A DNA stretch of 64,000 nt. Origin: Streptomyces sp. NBC_00425 (GTDB taxonomy: Bacteria; Actinomycetota; Actinomycetes; Streptomycetales; Streptomycetaceae). Numbering within the stretch: position 1 is the stretch's first letter; each line of letters opens with the position of its first letter. The stretch covers positions 868,001 to 932,000 of the forward strand of contig NZ_CP107928.1 in NCBI RefSeq assembly GCF_036030735.1, read 5' to 3'. This document shows positions 31,962 through 40,176 of this stretch, piece by piece. The notes below the pieces were generated by a model. It did no database searches and was not told the DNA's origin. It saw only the letters and a list, made by a program, of their open reading frames with translations. A program made the position numbers and the translations under genes.

Positions 31962-32423
31962 ATGAGCGACCACGCCGCCGACGGGACCACCACCGGCGTC
32001 ACCGACGCGAACACCGGCACCACAGAGAACGACGGGCCCGCACCCCGCGCCCTCTCCGGCGAGGAACTCTCCCGGCTGCTGACGCAGCAGCGGTTCGGAG
32101 TGCTCGCGAGCGTCAGGAGCACCGGCCACCCACACCTGTCGACCGTCCTGTACGACTGGGACGCCGAAGAGCGCCTGCTGCGCGTCTCCTCGACCGCCGA
32201 CCGGCTCAAGGTCCGCCAACTGCGCCGCGACCCGCACACCTCACTGCACGTGAGCGGCCCGGACGTGTGGTCGTTCGCCGTGGCGGAGGGCGAGGCCCGG
32301 ATCGTCGACCCCGCCGACGACGCGGCCCCCGGCGAGCAGCCGCTCCCCGACCGGCGCGTGACCATCGTGATCCGGGTGTCCCGCCTGTACGGAACCGCTC
32401 TCGGCATCCCCACCCCGACCTGA
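31962..32423 (+). CDS. pyridoxamine 5'-phosphate oxidase-like (split beta-barrel) protein
   Basis: A 153-residue member of the PPOX/F420 split-barrel group: LSRLLTQQRFGVLASVRSTGHPHLSTVLYDWD, RVSSTADRLKVRQLRRDPHTSLHV, then GEARIVDPADD. Such proteins use FMN or F420 to reduce small molecules. The first 30 residues are a low-complexity Thr/Asp-rich extension. The C-terminal portion after the barrel is short, ending GTALGIPTPT. Co-directional with the exporter upstream; cofactor not determinable here. Confidence 0.82.
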   Translation: MSDHAADGTTTGVTDANTGTTENDGPAPRALSGEELSRLLTQQRFGVLASVRSTGHPHLSTVLYDWDAEERLLRVSSTADRLKVRQLRRDPHTSLHVSGPDVWSFAVAEGEARIVDPADDAAPGEQPLPDRRVTIVIRVSRLYGTALGIPTPT

Positions 32424-32484
32424 CCGCCGCCGCCGGCGGCGGCGGCGCACGACGACTGGTGAACGGGCCGGCGGCCTCCCTCGA

Positions 32485-32512
32485 CAGATGGTCTGCGCAC
32501 AGATAATCTGTG
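32485..32512. promoter_or_regulatory. tandem CAGATNNTCTG palindromes, candidate MarR operator
   Basis: CAGATGGTCTG (32485-32495) and CAGATAATCTG (32500-32510) repeat with 15-base spacing. The second extends to CACAGAT-A-ATCTGTG (32498-32512), a palindrome with seven-base arms. The pair lies 28 bases before the SRPBCC/MarR operon, so autoregulation by that MarR protein is likely. Confidence 0.6.
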
Positions 32513-32540
32513 GACACATCATCTTGCCGAGGAGGCACGC

Positions 32541-32957
32541 ATGTGGGAGTACGAGCACGGCATCGAGACCGGCGCCACCCCTGAGGCGATCTGGCGGCTC
32601 TGGGCCGACGTCGACAACTGGATCGCCTGGAACGCGGAGATCGAGAAGATCGAGATCAGCGGCCCGTTCACGGCGGGCGCCCGGATCACGATGACACCGC
32701 CCGGGGACGACCCGATCGTGCTGCGTATCGCCGAAGCCCGGCCGGACGAGCTGTTCGTCGACGAAGCCCGCTTCGGCGACCTGCTGTTGCGCACCGTCCA
32801 CCGGATCGAACCCATCGACCACGACCGGATCCGCGTGGTGTACCGGATGGAGATCACCGGCCCCGGGGCCGACGAGGCCGGCGCCCACATCGGGCCGGGG
32901 ATCACCGCCGACTGGCCCGACACCATGGCCTCGCTGGTCGCACTGGCGCTGCGCTGA
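32541..32957 (+). CDS. SRPBCC-fold (polyketide cyclase/START-like) protein
   Basis: A 138-residue helix-grip protein: EHGIETGATPEAIWRLWADVDNWIAWN is a standard SRPBCC opening, followed by strands GARITMTPPGD and TVHRIEPIDHDRIRVVYRMEI. These proteins bind hydrophobic ligands; the function of this one is unknown. Its stop overlaps the start of the next MarR gene as TGATG, so the pair is one transcription unit behind the doubled palindrome. Confidence 0.85.
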   Translation: MWEYEHGIETGATPEAIWRLWADVDNWIAWNAEIEKIEISGPFTAGARITMTPPGDDPIVLRIAEARPDELFVDEARFGDLLLRTVHRIEPIDHDRIRVVYRMEITGPGADEAGAHIGPGITADWPDTMASLVALALR

Positions 32958-33385
32958 TGCCTCTGCGCCCCGAGGACAGCCCAGGACTGCTGCTCTGGCA
33001 CGCCACACTGCGCTGGCAGCGCGACATCGCCGCCACGCTGGCCCCCCTCGAGCTCACCCACGTGCAGTTCGTGCTGCTGGCCTGCACCTGGTGGCTCAAC
33101 TCCCAGGGCGAGCACCCCAACCAGCTCGCCCTGGCCCGGCAGGCGGGGACCGACGTCAAGATGACCTCCCAGGTCCTGCGCACCCTGGAACGCAAGGGGC
33201 TCGTCGAGCGCGAGACCGACCCGGGCGACACCCGCGCCAAGCGCCTGCGCGTCACCGACACCGGGGCCGAACTGGCCCCGCGCGCGATCGCCGCCGTCGA
33301 GCTCGCCGACGCACGGTTCTTCGAGCCGGTGCCCGTCGACGAGGCGGTGTCCCTGCTCCGCCGCCTGGCCGGTCCTCGGCCCTGA
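32957..33385 (+). CDS. MarR-family regulator
   Basis: A 142-residue MarR protein: ELTHVQFVLLACTWWLNSQG, NQLALARQAGTDVKMTSQVLRTLERKGLVERETDPGDTRAKRLRVTDTG. It is translationally coupled to the SRPBCC gene. The SRPBCC protein could bind or convert the ligand sensed by this repressor. Target site is probably the CAGATNNTCTG pair upstream of the operon. Confidence 0.9.
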   Translation: MPLRPEDSPGLLLWHATLRWQRDIAATLAPLELTHVQFVLLACTWWLNSQGEHPNQLALARQAGTDVKMTSQVLRTLERKGLVERETDPGDTRAKRLRVTDTGAELAPRAIAAVELADARFFEPVPVDEAVSLLRRLAGPRP

Positions 33386-33502
33386 ACCGCCCGGCGCCGA
33401 CCTCACGGGACGCCGAACCCGGGCCGCCGTCGGCGGAGGGGCGGCGTGGCGGCGTCGGCGGAGGGCGGCGTTCCGGCGCCGCTCAACCGCGGCGCGGAGC
33501 GG

Positions 33503-36500
33503 TCATTCGTTCTCCGTCATGACTTTGTGCGCTTCGTGGCGTACGTCCCCGCTCGTGTGCGTGCGCAGTCGGCGCAGCAGCGAGCGCCATGGCCCGGGCC
33601 AGCCGAGCTCACGACCGGTTCCCCTGGCGAGGCCGACCGCCAGCAGGCCCGTGGTGGTGCCGCCGTCGCGGGCGAACCGGTCGGCCGTGGCCAGCAGGGT
33701 GTCGGCGCGCCACGCCAGGACACGCGACGCCGAGGACGTCCACAACTGTTCGGACACGTGCGCGGCGACGGTCACGCCGGCGCCTTCGAGGGCGTCCGCG
33801 AGGCTCTGCAGCCGTTCGCGCAGAACGTCCGGCTCCGCGGCCTGATCGACCAACCCGACCAGCAGATAAGCCCGTTCAGTGACCAGCAAGGGCTCCGGCG
33901 CCAGCTGCTCGGCGAGCGGTTCGAGCAACTCGGCGTGCACGCGGCCGACATGGCCCAGGTACGTCAGGGTCCGCAGTCGCTGGAGTGCCGGCAGGTCCCG
34001 GCCTTCCTGGGCCTGACAGCCGCCCTGCGCGGTGCGCATCGCCGCCAGCAACTCGGCCACCGCGCCGTGATAGATGCTTCCCGGCGCGGTGCCGCCCACG
34101 GGGTGCGGCAGCCCGGAGACCGCCAGATCGCGCAGCACCGACCCGGCCGTCTGCCAGTGCGCGCGCTCGCCGAGGTCGCAGACGGTACGGGATATGCGTA
34201 CGGCCAGTTCGGACGAGGCGCGGCACCATACCTCCATGGCGCGCAGCAGGAAGTAGTCGCCCCCGAAGCCCTCTGTGAGGCCCAAGGCTGCGTCGTACAC
34301 CGCCACGATCACCGCGGCGTAGGCACGACGGTGCGTCTCGGCCAGCTCCCAGGGAGTGACGAACACGAGAGCTTCGTGCACGGGGTGGGAATCGCCGCGC
34401 GCGACGTCGTCGAGCAGGCGCCAGGCCTCCGGCTCGTCCAGCAGCGGCGGCAGTGCGCGCACGACGGCTGCGCGCACGTCCGGGTGGCGGTCGGGGGCGT
34501 GGAAGGCGTTCGTCAGCAGGGACACCGCGCGCCGGGGCGGCAGGAACCTCGCGGCGAGCCGTACGGCCTCCTTGCGGGAGGTGACCTTCACGGGCCGCTC
34601 TCCGGTGAGCAACGCGTCGAGAGCCAGGGCGAGTTCGGACGGGGCGGTGAAGCGGGCGGCGCGGGAGGCCGCGTACACGGCGACCCTGGCACGGTCACCG
34701 CCCGCCTGCTCCAGCAGCGCCGGCAGGACGGCATGGGGCCGGTCGGTCCACGGCAGCGCGCCGAGCGCCGCCTCGGCGACGACCACCTCCGGGTCGTCCT
34801 TGTGCGCGAGCGCCAGAGCCCGTCCGAACTCGGGGACCGGGGCAGCGGCCCGGATGAGGGCGGCTCGTTCGTCGAGCGGAAGCGAGGCGTCCGCGACCGC
34901 CGCCTGTACCAGCCCGACCGCCGCCCGCTGCTGGCGCGGCAGCCAGCGGTCGCTGTCGCCGAGGTCCGGCAGCGGGCGCCGGGCCCCGTTCACCAGGAAG
35001 CGGCCGTACGGCGGCGCCGCGTCGAGCAGGACGTCCAGCAGGTCCGTGCGCCGCCGGGAGAGCGCTCGCCGCACGGACGGCAGGGCGACCGACGACGGTT
35101 CGAGCGCGACGATCCTGGCGACCCGTTCGTCGCGGGTCGTCGGTGCGGCCAGCCACAGTCGGGCCGCCGCCCGGAACGTCGCGTCGTCACCGCGTTCCAG
35201 GGCCGTGGCCAGTCTCTCCTGCACTTCGGGCATCCGCCGGGCGCGCGGTCCCAGTGCGGTGGCCAGCCCCAGCAGGAGCCGGTGGTCGGCTCGCCCGGCC
35301 CCGGCGTCGAGCCAGGGGCGCAGAGCCTCGAACACCTCGTGTTCCTGGCCCCGCCGCAGGACACGGTGCAGCGGACCGAAGTCGGGGACGCCGACTCGGC
35401 CCGTGATGCGCTCCAGGGTGCCGAGCGCCCAGTCCCGCAGGTCCGTCGCCGCAGCCTGGACGTGCTCGACGAGGACGCGTACGGCGAGGGTGCGCAGGGC
35501 CGTGAGGGTCTCGGCCGACGTGTCCCGTGCCTCCAGCGCGCCGGTGGCGATCGCGTCCAGGAGCGGGACGTCGTCGGAGTGGAAGAGCCCTGGGTGCGTC
35601 TCGGCGAGTGCGCCGAGCGCCTCGGCGCGCACCGGGTCCCGATCGTTGCGCAGACGCCGGGCCGCCGTGGTCAGCAGCTCGGTGACGGCCTCCCGGCCGC
35701 CGTCCCGGGCGGCGCAGGCCACGAACATCGGCCAGGCGGCGGCCCGGTCGTCGGCGTCGGACCGCCCGATCCCGGCGAGCAGCGCGGGACGGGCCTCGTC
35801 GATCGGACCGTTGGCGAGGATGTCCAGGTCCTCGAACCAGTAGTCGGTGCCGTCGAACGCGGCCGCCGCCCGCCGGACTTCGGCCCAGCGGCGCTCACGC
35901 GGCAGCAGCCGCAGGACGCTCAGCGCCGGGTCCCGGCCGGTCGCCCTGTCGGCGACCGCGTCGACGAGCGCGGCCCGCCGACCGGGCGCGATCGCCTTCA
36001 CCAGCGCGGTGAAGTGATCGCCGCGGACGAGCCAGTGACGGCCGAGCGCCGCCAGCGACGAGGGGGAGGCCGCCCGCACGAGCCGGTGCAGCACCCCGGG
36101 CGGCGGCATCGGCTCGTAGCGTTGCTGCCGGCGATCGGCAGAGGTGATCCAGCGGATCACGCGGTCGGCGTCGGCTGTCACCAGGGGGCCGAGTCCCCGG
36201 TTCAGCGCGGGCGGCAGACTGCCGGGACCTTGCCGCTCCAGCAGGGTCAACACCCGCTCGGGGCGCAGCGGCGCGAGTGCGGCGACCATGGTGGCGTGCC
36301 GACGCCACCACTCGTCCCGCGGCTCTCCGCCGGCCCGGACCGCCAGGGTCCGCTCGGCGTGATCCAGTACCGGGTCGGGATGCCGGCAGGCCAGTCGTGT
36401 CCAGTCGGCGACGGCATGGGCCAGCCCCGGCAACTCCCGTGCCACGAAGGGGGCGGAGCAGGCCGGAAGCAGCCGTGCGGCCTCGGCGTCGCCCCACTGT

Positions 36501-36901
36501 TCACGCATGCGCGTCACCAGCCGCTCGGCCAGTGCACGACGGTCACCGCGGGCGATCAGACGGGCCAGCCGACTGCGCAGCGCGGCCGGTGCGTCGGCGT
36601 ACGCCGCCTCCACCGCCTCGTCCGGTACGGGCAGGTCCCGAACGCCGCGCCGCGCGTAGCCGGCGACGATCGGGTCAGGGTCGGCCAACCGCTCGGCGAG
36701 GAACGTGGCGTCCCGTCCGACCAGGGCCGCCAACGCCGCCAGCCGCCGCTCGTACGGCCCACGGCCGTCCAGCTCGGACACCAGTGGGGCGAGTGTCCCG
36801 TCGTCCGCGAGCCCGCGTGCGGTCCGCGCCGTCAGGGTCAGGCGTGCGGGGAACGGCAGCGGTTCGAGGGCGGACAGCAGTTGCTCCGCAGTGTTCGGCA
36901 T
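33503..36901 (-). CDS. large HEAT-repeat-like protein of unknown function
   Basis: A 1132-residue protein rich in Ala, Arg, Leu and Asp, made of many helix pairs (for example RRLAALAALVGRDATFLAER; LRTLAVRVLVEHVQAAATDL) as in HEAT or Armadillo solenoids. No signal peptide, membrane segment or catalytic motif is visible. The ATG beginning MPNTAEQLL was chosen because residues upstream of it lack coding character; its ribosome site is weak. Similar giant solenoids occur as lone genes in streptomycetes. Function unknown; a protein-binding scaffold is the generic guess. Confidence 0.8.
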   Translation of the reverse strand: MPNTAEQLLSALEPLPFPARLTLTARTARGLADDGTLAPLVSELDGRGPYERRLAALAALVGRDATFLAERLADPDPIVAGYARRGVRDLPVPDEAVEAAYADAPAALRSRLARLIARGDRRALAERLVTRMREQWGDAEAARLLPACSAPFVARELPGLAHAVADWTRLACRHPDPVLDHAERTLAVRAGGEPRDEWWRRHATMVAALAPLRPERVLTLLERQGPGSLPPALNRGLGPLVTADADRVIRWITSADRRQQRYEPMPPPGVLHRLVRAASPSSLAALGRHWLVRGDHFTALVKAIAPGRRAALVDAVADRATGRDPALSVLRLLPRERRWAEVRRAAAAFDGTDYWFEDLDILANGPIDEARPALLAGIGRSDADDRAAAWPMFVACAARDGGREAVTELLTTAARRLRNDRDPVRAEALGALAETHPGLFHSDDVPLLDAIATGALEARDTSAETLTALRTLAVRVLVEHVQAAATDLRDWALGTLERITGRVGVPDFGPLHRVLRRGQEHEVFEALRPWLDAGAGRADHRLLLGLATALGPRARRMPEVQERLATALERGDDATFRAAARLWLAAPTTRDERVARIVALEPSSVALPSVRRALSRRRTDLLDVLLDAAPPYGRFLVNGARRPLPDLGDSDRWLPRQQRAAVGLVQAAVADASLPLDERAALIRAAAPVPEFGRALALAHKDDPEVVVAEAALGALPWTDRPHAVLPALLEQAGGDRARVAVYAASRAARFTAPSELALALDALLTGERPVKVTSRKEAVRLAARFLPPRRAVSLLTNAFHAPDRHPDVRAAVVRALPPLLDEPEAWRLLDDVARGDSHPVHEALVFVTPWELAETHRRAYAAVIVAVYDAALGLTEGFGGDYFLLRAMEVWCRASSELAVRISRTVCDLGERAHWQTAGSVLRDLAVSGLPHPVGGTAPGSIYHGAVAELLAAMRTAQGGCQAQEGRDLPALQRLRTLTYLGHVGRVHAELLEPLAEQLAPEPLLVTERAYLLVGLVDQAAEPDVLRERLQSLADALEGAGVTVAAHVSEQLWTSSASRVLAWRADTLLATADRFARDGGTTTGLLAVGLARGTGRELGWPGPWRSLLRRLRTHTSGDVRHEAHKVMTENE

Positions 36902-37016
36902 CCGCCGATTGTGCACGGCAGGATCTGCACATGCGATCGAATAGACCATCTGGCGCCACCGCCGCCGCTTGCGCACGCTCCGCGCACAGTTCAACGTCAC
37001 CTGACCACTGACAATT

Positions 37017-37037
37017 GGCACCTGGCACCTGGCACCT
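37017..37037. repeat. three tandem GGCACCT units before the deaminase gene
   Basis: Three direct GGCACCT copies run without gaps from 37017 to 37037, 16 bases before the deaminase ATG. The repeat lies in the expected leader or promoter region. A regulatory role is possible but unsupported. Confidence 0.5.
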
Positions 37038-37053
37038 GACGAAGGCGAAGTAG

Positions 37054-37467
37054 ATGACCACGCAGACCCGTCCCGTCGACCACGAGCTCATCCGGGCCGC
37101 AGCGCAGGTCGCCCGCAGTCACTGTCGGGGCGACAACCACACCGTGGCAGCCGCGGCCCGCGACCGGGACGGCCGGATCATCACCGCGGTGAACGCGTAC
37201 CACTTCACGGGAGGCCCCTGCGCCGAACTCGTCCTCATCGGCACGGCGGCCGGCCAGGGAGCCTACGAACTGGACACGATCGTCGCCGTGGGCGACCGCG
37301 AGCGCGGAGTGATCCCGCCGTGCGGCCGGTGCCGGCAGGTCCTCCTCGACTACTTCCCCGCCCTCAAGGTCATCGTCGGCAATGCCGACCGCGTCCGAAC
37401 CGTCCTCATCACCGAGCTGCTGCCCGAAACCTACGTCTGGGCCGACCACCGGCTCGACGCGGAGTGA
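37054..37467 (+). CDS. blasticidin-S-deaminase-type cytidine deaminase
   Basis: A 137-residue zinc cytidine-deaminase-fold enzyme. Zinc ligands are C56, C90 and C93 with catalytic E58 (GGPCAELV and PPCGRCRQ). The wording VNAYHFTGGPCAELV, ERGVIPPCGRCRQVLLD and ELLPETYVW closely matches my memory of fungal blasticidin S deaminase (BSD), including its C-terminal LLPxxYVW, rather than housekeeping cytidine deaminases. The likely reaction is hydrolytic deamination of a cytosine nucleoside, possibly the antibiotic blasticidin S. Stand-alone gene, divergent from the solenoid gene. Substrate is inferred by similarity. Confidence 0.88.
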   Translation: MTTQTRPVDHELIRAAAQVARSHCRGDNHTVAAAARDRDGRIITAVNAYHFTGGPCAELVLIGTAAGQGAYELDTIVAVGDRERGVIPPCGRCRQVLLDYFPALKVIVGNADRVRTVLITELLPETYVWADHRLDAE

Positions 37468-37634
37468 ACCCCGGCTCCGTGGTCGGCCGTCGGCGGAGAT
37501 GGGCCGTCACCCGCGGGGAGTGGGTGGGGCGCCCGTGACCCCGCTCACGCTCGACATGCGAGCGGGAGCACGCCGGGTCATCTTGGGGGGAGGGGCGCAA
37601 CGCCGTCGCCGTCGCCTGCACGCCTGGAGGCACC

Positions 37635-37898
37635 ATGCCGTACGACCCAACGGAGGCCCAGAAGAAGGCCTTTGCAGAGAACGAGGCCGATTTCCGCAGC
37701 CTCGACGAGCACCTGGGCCGCGTCCGGGAGACCGCCCGGGTGAGACTGACGGACAGCGGGCTGGGTGGACACGACCCGGGCGACCACATCCGCTGTCTGT
37801 CCTGCCCGTGCCCAGACTTCCAGGCCGGCGGCCCGCTCGGAGCATGCAAGCGCGGCAGCTGTCGCCATCCGATCGGCGACCACGACCTGCCCACCTGA
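37635..37898 (+). CDS. small Cys/His-rich protein, probable metal-binding
   Basis: An 87-residue protein with GGAGG four bases before its ATG. The C-terminal half contains CLSCPCPDF and CKRGSCRHPIGDH, enough Cys and His for one structural zinc site. I do not recognise the family. The N-terminal half is helical and charged. It ends 37 bases from the convergent GNAT gene. Confidence 0.7.
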   Translation: MPYDPTEAQKKAFAENEADFRSLDEHLGRVRETARVRLTDSGLGGHDPGDHIRCLSCPCPDFQAGGPLGACKRGSCRHPIGDHDLPT

Positions 37899-37935
37899 GG
37901 GTCCGCCGACTCACCTGCGGACGAGGGAGTGGGTG

Positions 37936-38580
37936 TCAGTGGCTCGTGCGCCGTACGTGCAGGTGACCCGCTCGGGGGAAGGAGGGCGGTGCGGCCGGCA
38001 GCACCCGGTGAAAGTCGTACCGGCTCTTCTCCGCGACCCGGCACGACGCCCGGTTGTCCTCCTGGTGCAGGAGCTCGAGACGTTCCAGCCCGCCGGCTTC
38101 GAAGGCGTCGAAGGCCCATTCGGTGAGTGCCTCCACGGCGCGCGAGGCCACGCCTTTCCCACGGGCGTGCGCGGCGGTCCAGTAGCCCACCTCGGCAGCC
38201 GGTTCCCCGGCAGCGACGCCCTTGAGGACCACGCCTGCGAGCAACCGCCCGCAACGGCCGTCGGGTTGCGCCTCGAGGACGGCGAAGCTGAACCGGTCCC
38301 CCGCCGACCAGCTCTGCCGCTGGGAGCGCACCCACCGCGTCCCGTCTGCTTCGTTCTCCACGGTATGGCTCGTCCAGCGGCGCAGTTCGGCGTCGCGGAA
38401 CACCTCGACCAGTGGCGCCGCGTCCTCCAGGCTCCAGAGGCGAAGAACGAGCGCGGGAGCCGTCGGCGTCGCGGCAACCTGCAGGACGACAGGGGTGATC
38501 ACCCGCCGACCATATCCGACAGTGTGCTCACCACACGTCAGACCTGTTGCGCGGTGGTGGACTTGGGGCGGTGTCGTCAT
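37936..38580 (-). CDS. GNAT-family N-acetyltransferase
   Basis: A 214-residue GNAT protein of RimJ/RimL type: LVLRLWSLEDAAPLVEVFRDAELRRW opening, EVGYWTAAHARGKGVASRAVEALTEWAFDA (acetyl-CoA loop), then LLHQEDNRASCRVAEKSRYDFH. The ATG overlaps the upstream MerR stop as ATGA. An in-frame GTG at 38502, nearer the conserved region, is an alternative start. Substrate is unknown; coupling to a MerR regulator suggests a detoxifying role. Confidence 0.85.
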   Translation of the reverse strand: MTTPPQVHHRATGLTCGEHTVGYGRRVITPVVLQVAATPTAPALVLRLWSLEDAAPLVEVFRDAELRRWTSHTVENEADGTRWVRSQRQSWSAGDRFSFAVLEAQPDGRCGRLLAGVVLKGVAAGEPAAEVGYWTAAHARGKGVASRAVEALTEWAFDAFEAGGLERLELLHQEDNRASCRVAEKSRYDFHRVLPAAPPSFPRAGHLHVRRTSH

Positions 38581-39515
38581 CGCGGTGTCCCTGTGCGCAG
38601 GGCCTCGACGCCCCAGCCGAGAACCGGTGCCAGACTCTCCGGAACCGGCCAGCCGTTGATCACTGCGAGCAGTCGGGCGTACCTCTCCCTGCGGGGGTCG
38701 TTCGTACTCGCCAGCCGAGCGGACAACAGGCGGCGGAGTTCGGGATCGTCGGGGCGGCCGAGGAGGTGGGCACAGTCGGCTGTGAAGGCCGCGACGATGC
38801 GCTCGGCCTCGGGCGAGGCCGGGTCGACACCTGCGGTCAGGGCCGGCGCGACGTGGTCACGCACGGTTGCCACGAGGTCCCGGCGGGGTGTCGTGACGTC
38901 GCTCCGGGCCACGTCCGATGCCAGGTCCTCGACCAACCGCCGCATGACGGAACGGAATTCCGGGTCCAGGGAGAGTTCGGCCAGCTCCACCCACGCCCGG
39001 ACCTGGTTGGCCCCCGGGTCGTCGGGCAGCTCGGGGGTGAGCGAGCGCATCACTCCGGTCATGGCGTCGGCGATGCCGGGACCGCCGAAGACGGCGTCGA
39101 GGAATTCGCCGGTCAGACGGCGGCGTTCGTCCACGGAGAGTCGGGCGAGGTGGTGGATCATTTCCGTCTCCTCAGGTGTCGAGCCGCGGGTCGCCACCGC
39201 CGTCATCACCGCTCGCCGCAGTCGCAGCACGCGGATCTGTACGGCGAGCGCTTCGGCGTGCGCCGCGGCGACCTCCGCGAGGGAGAGCTCCTCGTCCACG
39301 ACCTTGCGGATCGTGGGAAGGTCCACTCCCAGCTCGCGCAAGGTCCGCACGAGCTGCAGGCGTGCGACGGCGTCCGTGCCGTACAGGCGGTGGCCGGCCG
39401 GGGTGCGGTTCGTCGGCGTGACGATCCCGCGATCGGAGTAGAACCGGATGGTCTTGACCGTGAGACCGGTTCGGCGGGCGAGTTCGCCGATCGGGCAGAG
39501 CGTGATGCCGTCCAT
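38577..39515 (-). CDS. MerR-family regulator
   Basis: A 312-residue regulator with an N-terminal MerR winged helix (CPIGELARRTGLTVKTIRFYSDRGIV, AGHRLYGTDAVARL) and LVRTLRELGVDLPTIRKVVD before the coiled-coil dimer helix. The long helical C-terminus (about 110-312) could bind a small ligand; no Cys-rich metal site is seen. It is coupled to a GNAT gene. A CTCCC-GTAAG-GGGAG palindrome lies 17 bases upstream of its ATG. Confidence 0.9.
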   Translation of the reverse strand: MDGITLCPIGELARRTGLTVKTIRFYSDRGIVTPTNRTPAGHRLYGTDAVARLQLVRTLRELGVDLPTIRKVVDEELSLAEVAAAHAEALAVQIRVLRLRRAVMTAVATRGSTPEETEMIHHLARLSVDERRRLTGEFLDAVFGGPGIADAMTGVMRSLTPELPDDPGANQVRAWVELAELSLDPEFRSVMRRLVEDLASDVARSDVTTPRRDLVATVRDHVAPALTAGVDPASPEAERIVAAFTADCAHLLGRPDDPELRRLLSARLASTNDPRRERYARLLAVINGWPVPESLAPVLGWGVEALRTGTPR

Positions 39516-39531
39516 GTGACCACTCTCCCGC

Positions 39532-39552
39532 CTCCCCTTACGGGAGACGCAA
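39532..39552 (-). promoter_or_regulatory. MerR-type operator/promoter before the MerR gene
   Basis: On the minus strand, TTGCGT (-35 position, 39552-39547) is followed directly by CTCCCGTAAGGGGAG (39546-39532), a palindrome of the form placed between -35 and -10 in drug-sensing MerR promoters. The expected -10 19 bases further is weak. Autoregulation is inferred. Confidence 0.5.
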
Positions 39553-39792
39553 GGCCCTGCGCCCGGGGGTGAAGCCGAATGATCCGTGCCCCGTGATCAC
39601 CGGCGGACGGCGGGTCCCGGAGCGGCCCCGTCGGCCTCACGCGCCGCCGTTCACACCGCCACCCTTCTTCACCCCCTACCGCAAACAAGACATAAAAGCC
39701 TAAGATGCTCGGAACCTCTGCCGGAGTCGCGGCGCTGTGGCGTGCCGTGACCATCGCTCGTCCTGCCCTCGGGCGGCCTTGAGAGGTGCACC

Positions 39793-40098
39793 GTGACCGG
39801 CTCATGTTGCGAATACCCGGAATCGTCCGACTGGCGTGACCGCGCCGCATGCGTCGGAGAGGATCCCGAGATCTTCTTCCCCCTCGCGGACGTCGCGGCC
39901 CCCGGCGCGGAGGCGTCCCTGGCCCGGGCGGTCTGCCGCCGCTGCGCCGTGCTCGTCGCCTGCCGCGACTGGGCCCTGGAGCACGGCGAGGACGACGGGA
40001 TCTGGGGTGCCACCACTGCTGCTCAGCGTCGTGCCATCCGAAGAGCGGCCATGGAGTCGGCCCCGCCGGCCGGACGCCACGGGGTCCGGGCGGGGTGA
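39793..40098 (+). CDS. WhiB-like iron-sulfur transcription factor
   Basis: A 101-residue Wbl protein with the four cluster-ligating cysteines C20, C48, C51 and C57 (RAACVGEDPEIFFP; CRRCAVLVAC) and the turn DDGIWGATT, a variant of the usual GIWGG. The basic tail RRAIRRAA follows. Wbl proteins hold a 4Fe-4S cluster and modulate sigma-factor-dependent transcription. GTG start with GAGAGG upstream. It stands alone. Confidence 0.93.
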   Translation: MTGSCCEYPESSDWRDRAACVGEDPEIFFPLADVAAPGAEASLARAVCRRCAVLVACRDWALEHGEDDGIWGATTAAQRRAIRRAAMESAPPAGRHGVRAG

Positions 40099-40176
40099 GC
40101 CGAGGGGGCCGTGGTGCCGTGGTCCAGGAGTCGGCAGGCCGGCCGCCGGAGCGGCCGGACCGGCGTCGCCGTTCGG

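Noticed and set aside
33446..37039. An open frame of 1197 codons on the plus strand, opposite the solenoid protein gene
   Set aside because: The product is low-complexity with no recognisable fold, and third-position GC preference fits the minus-strand frame.
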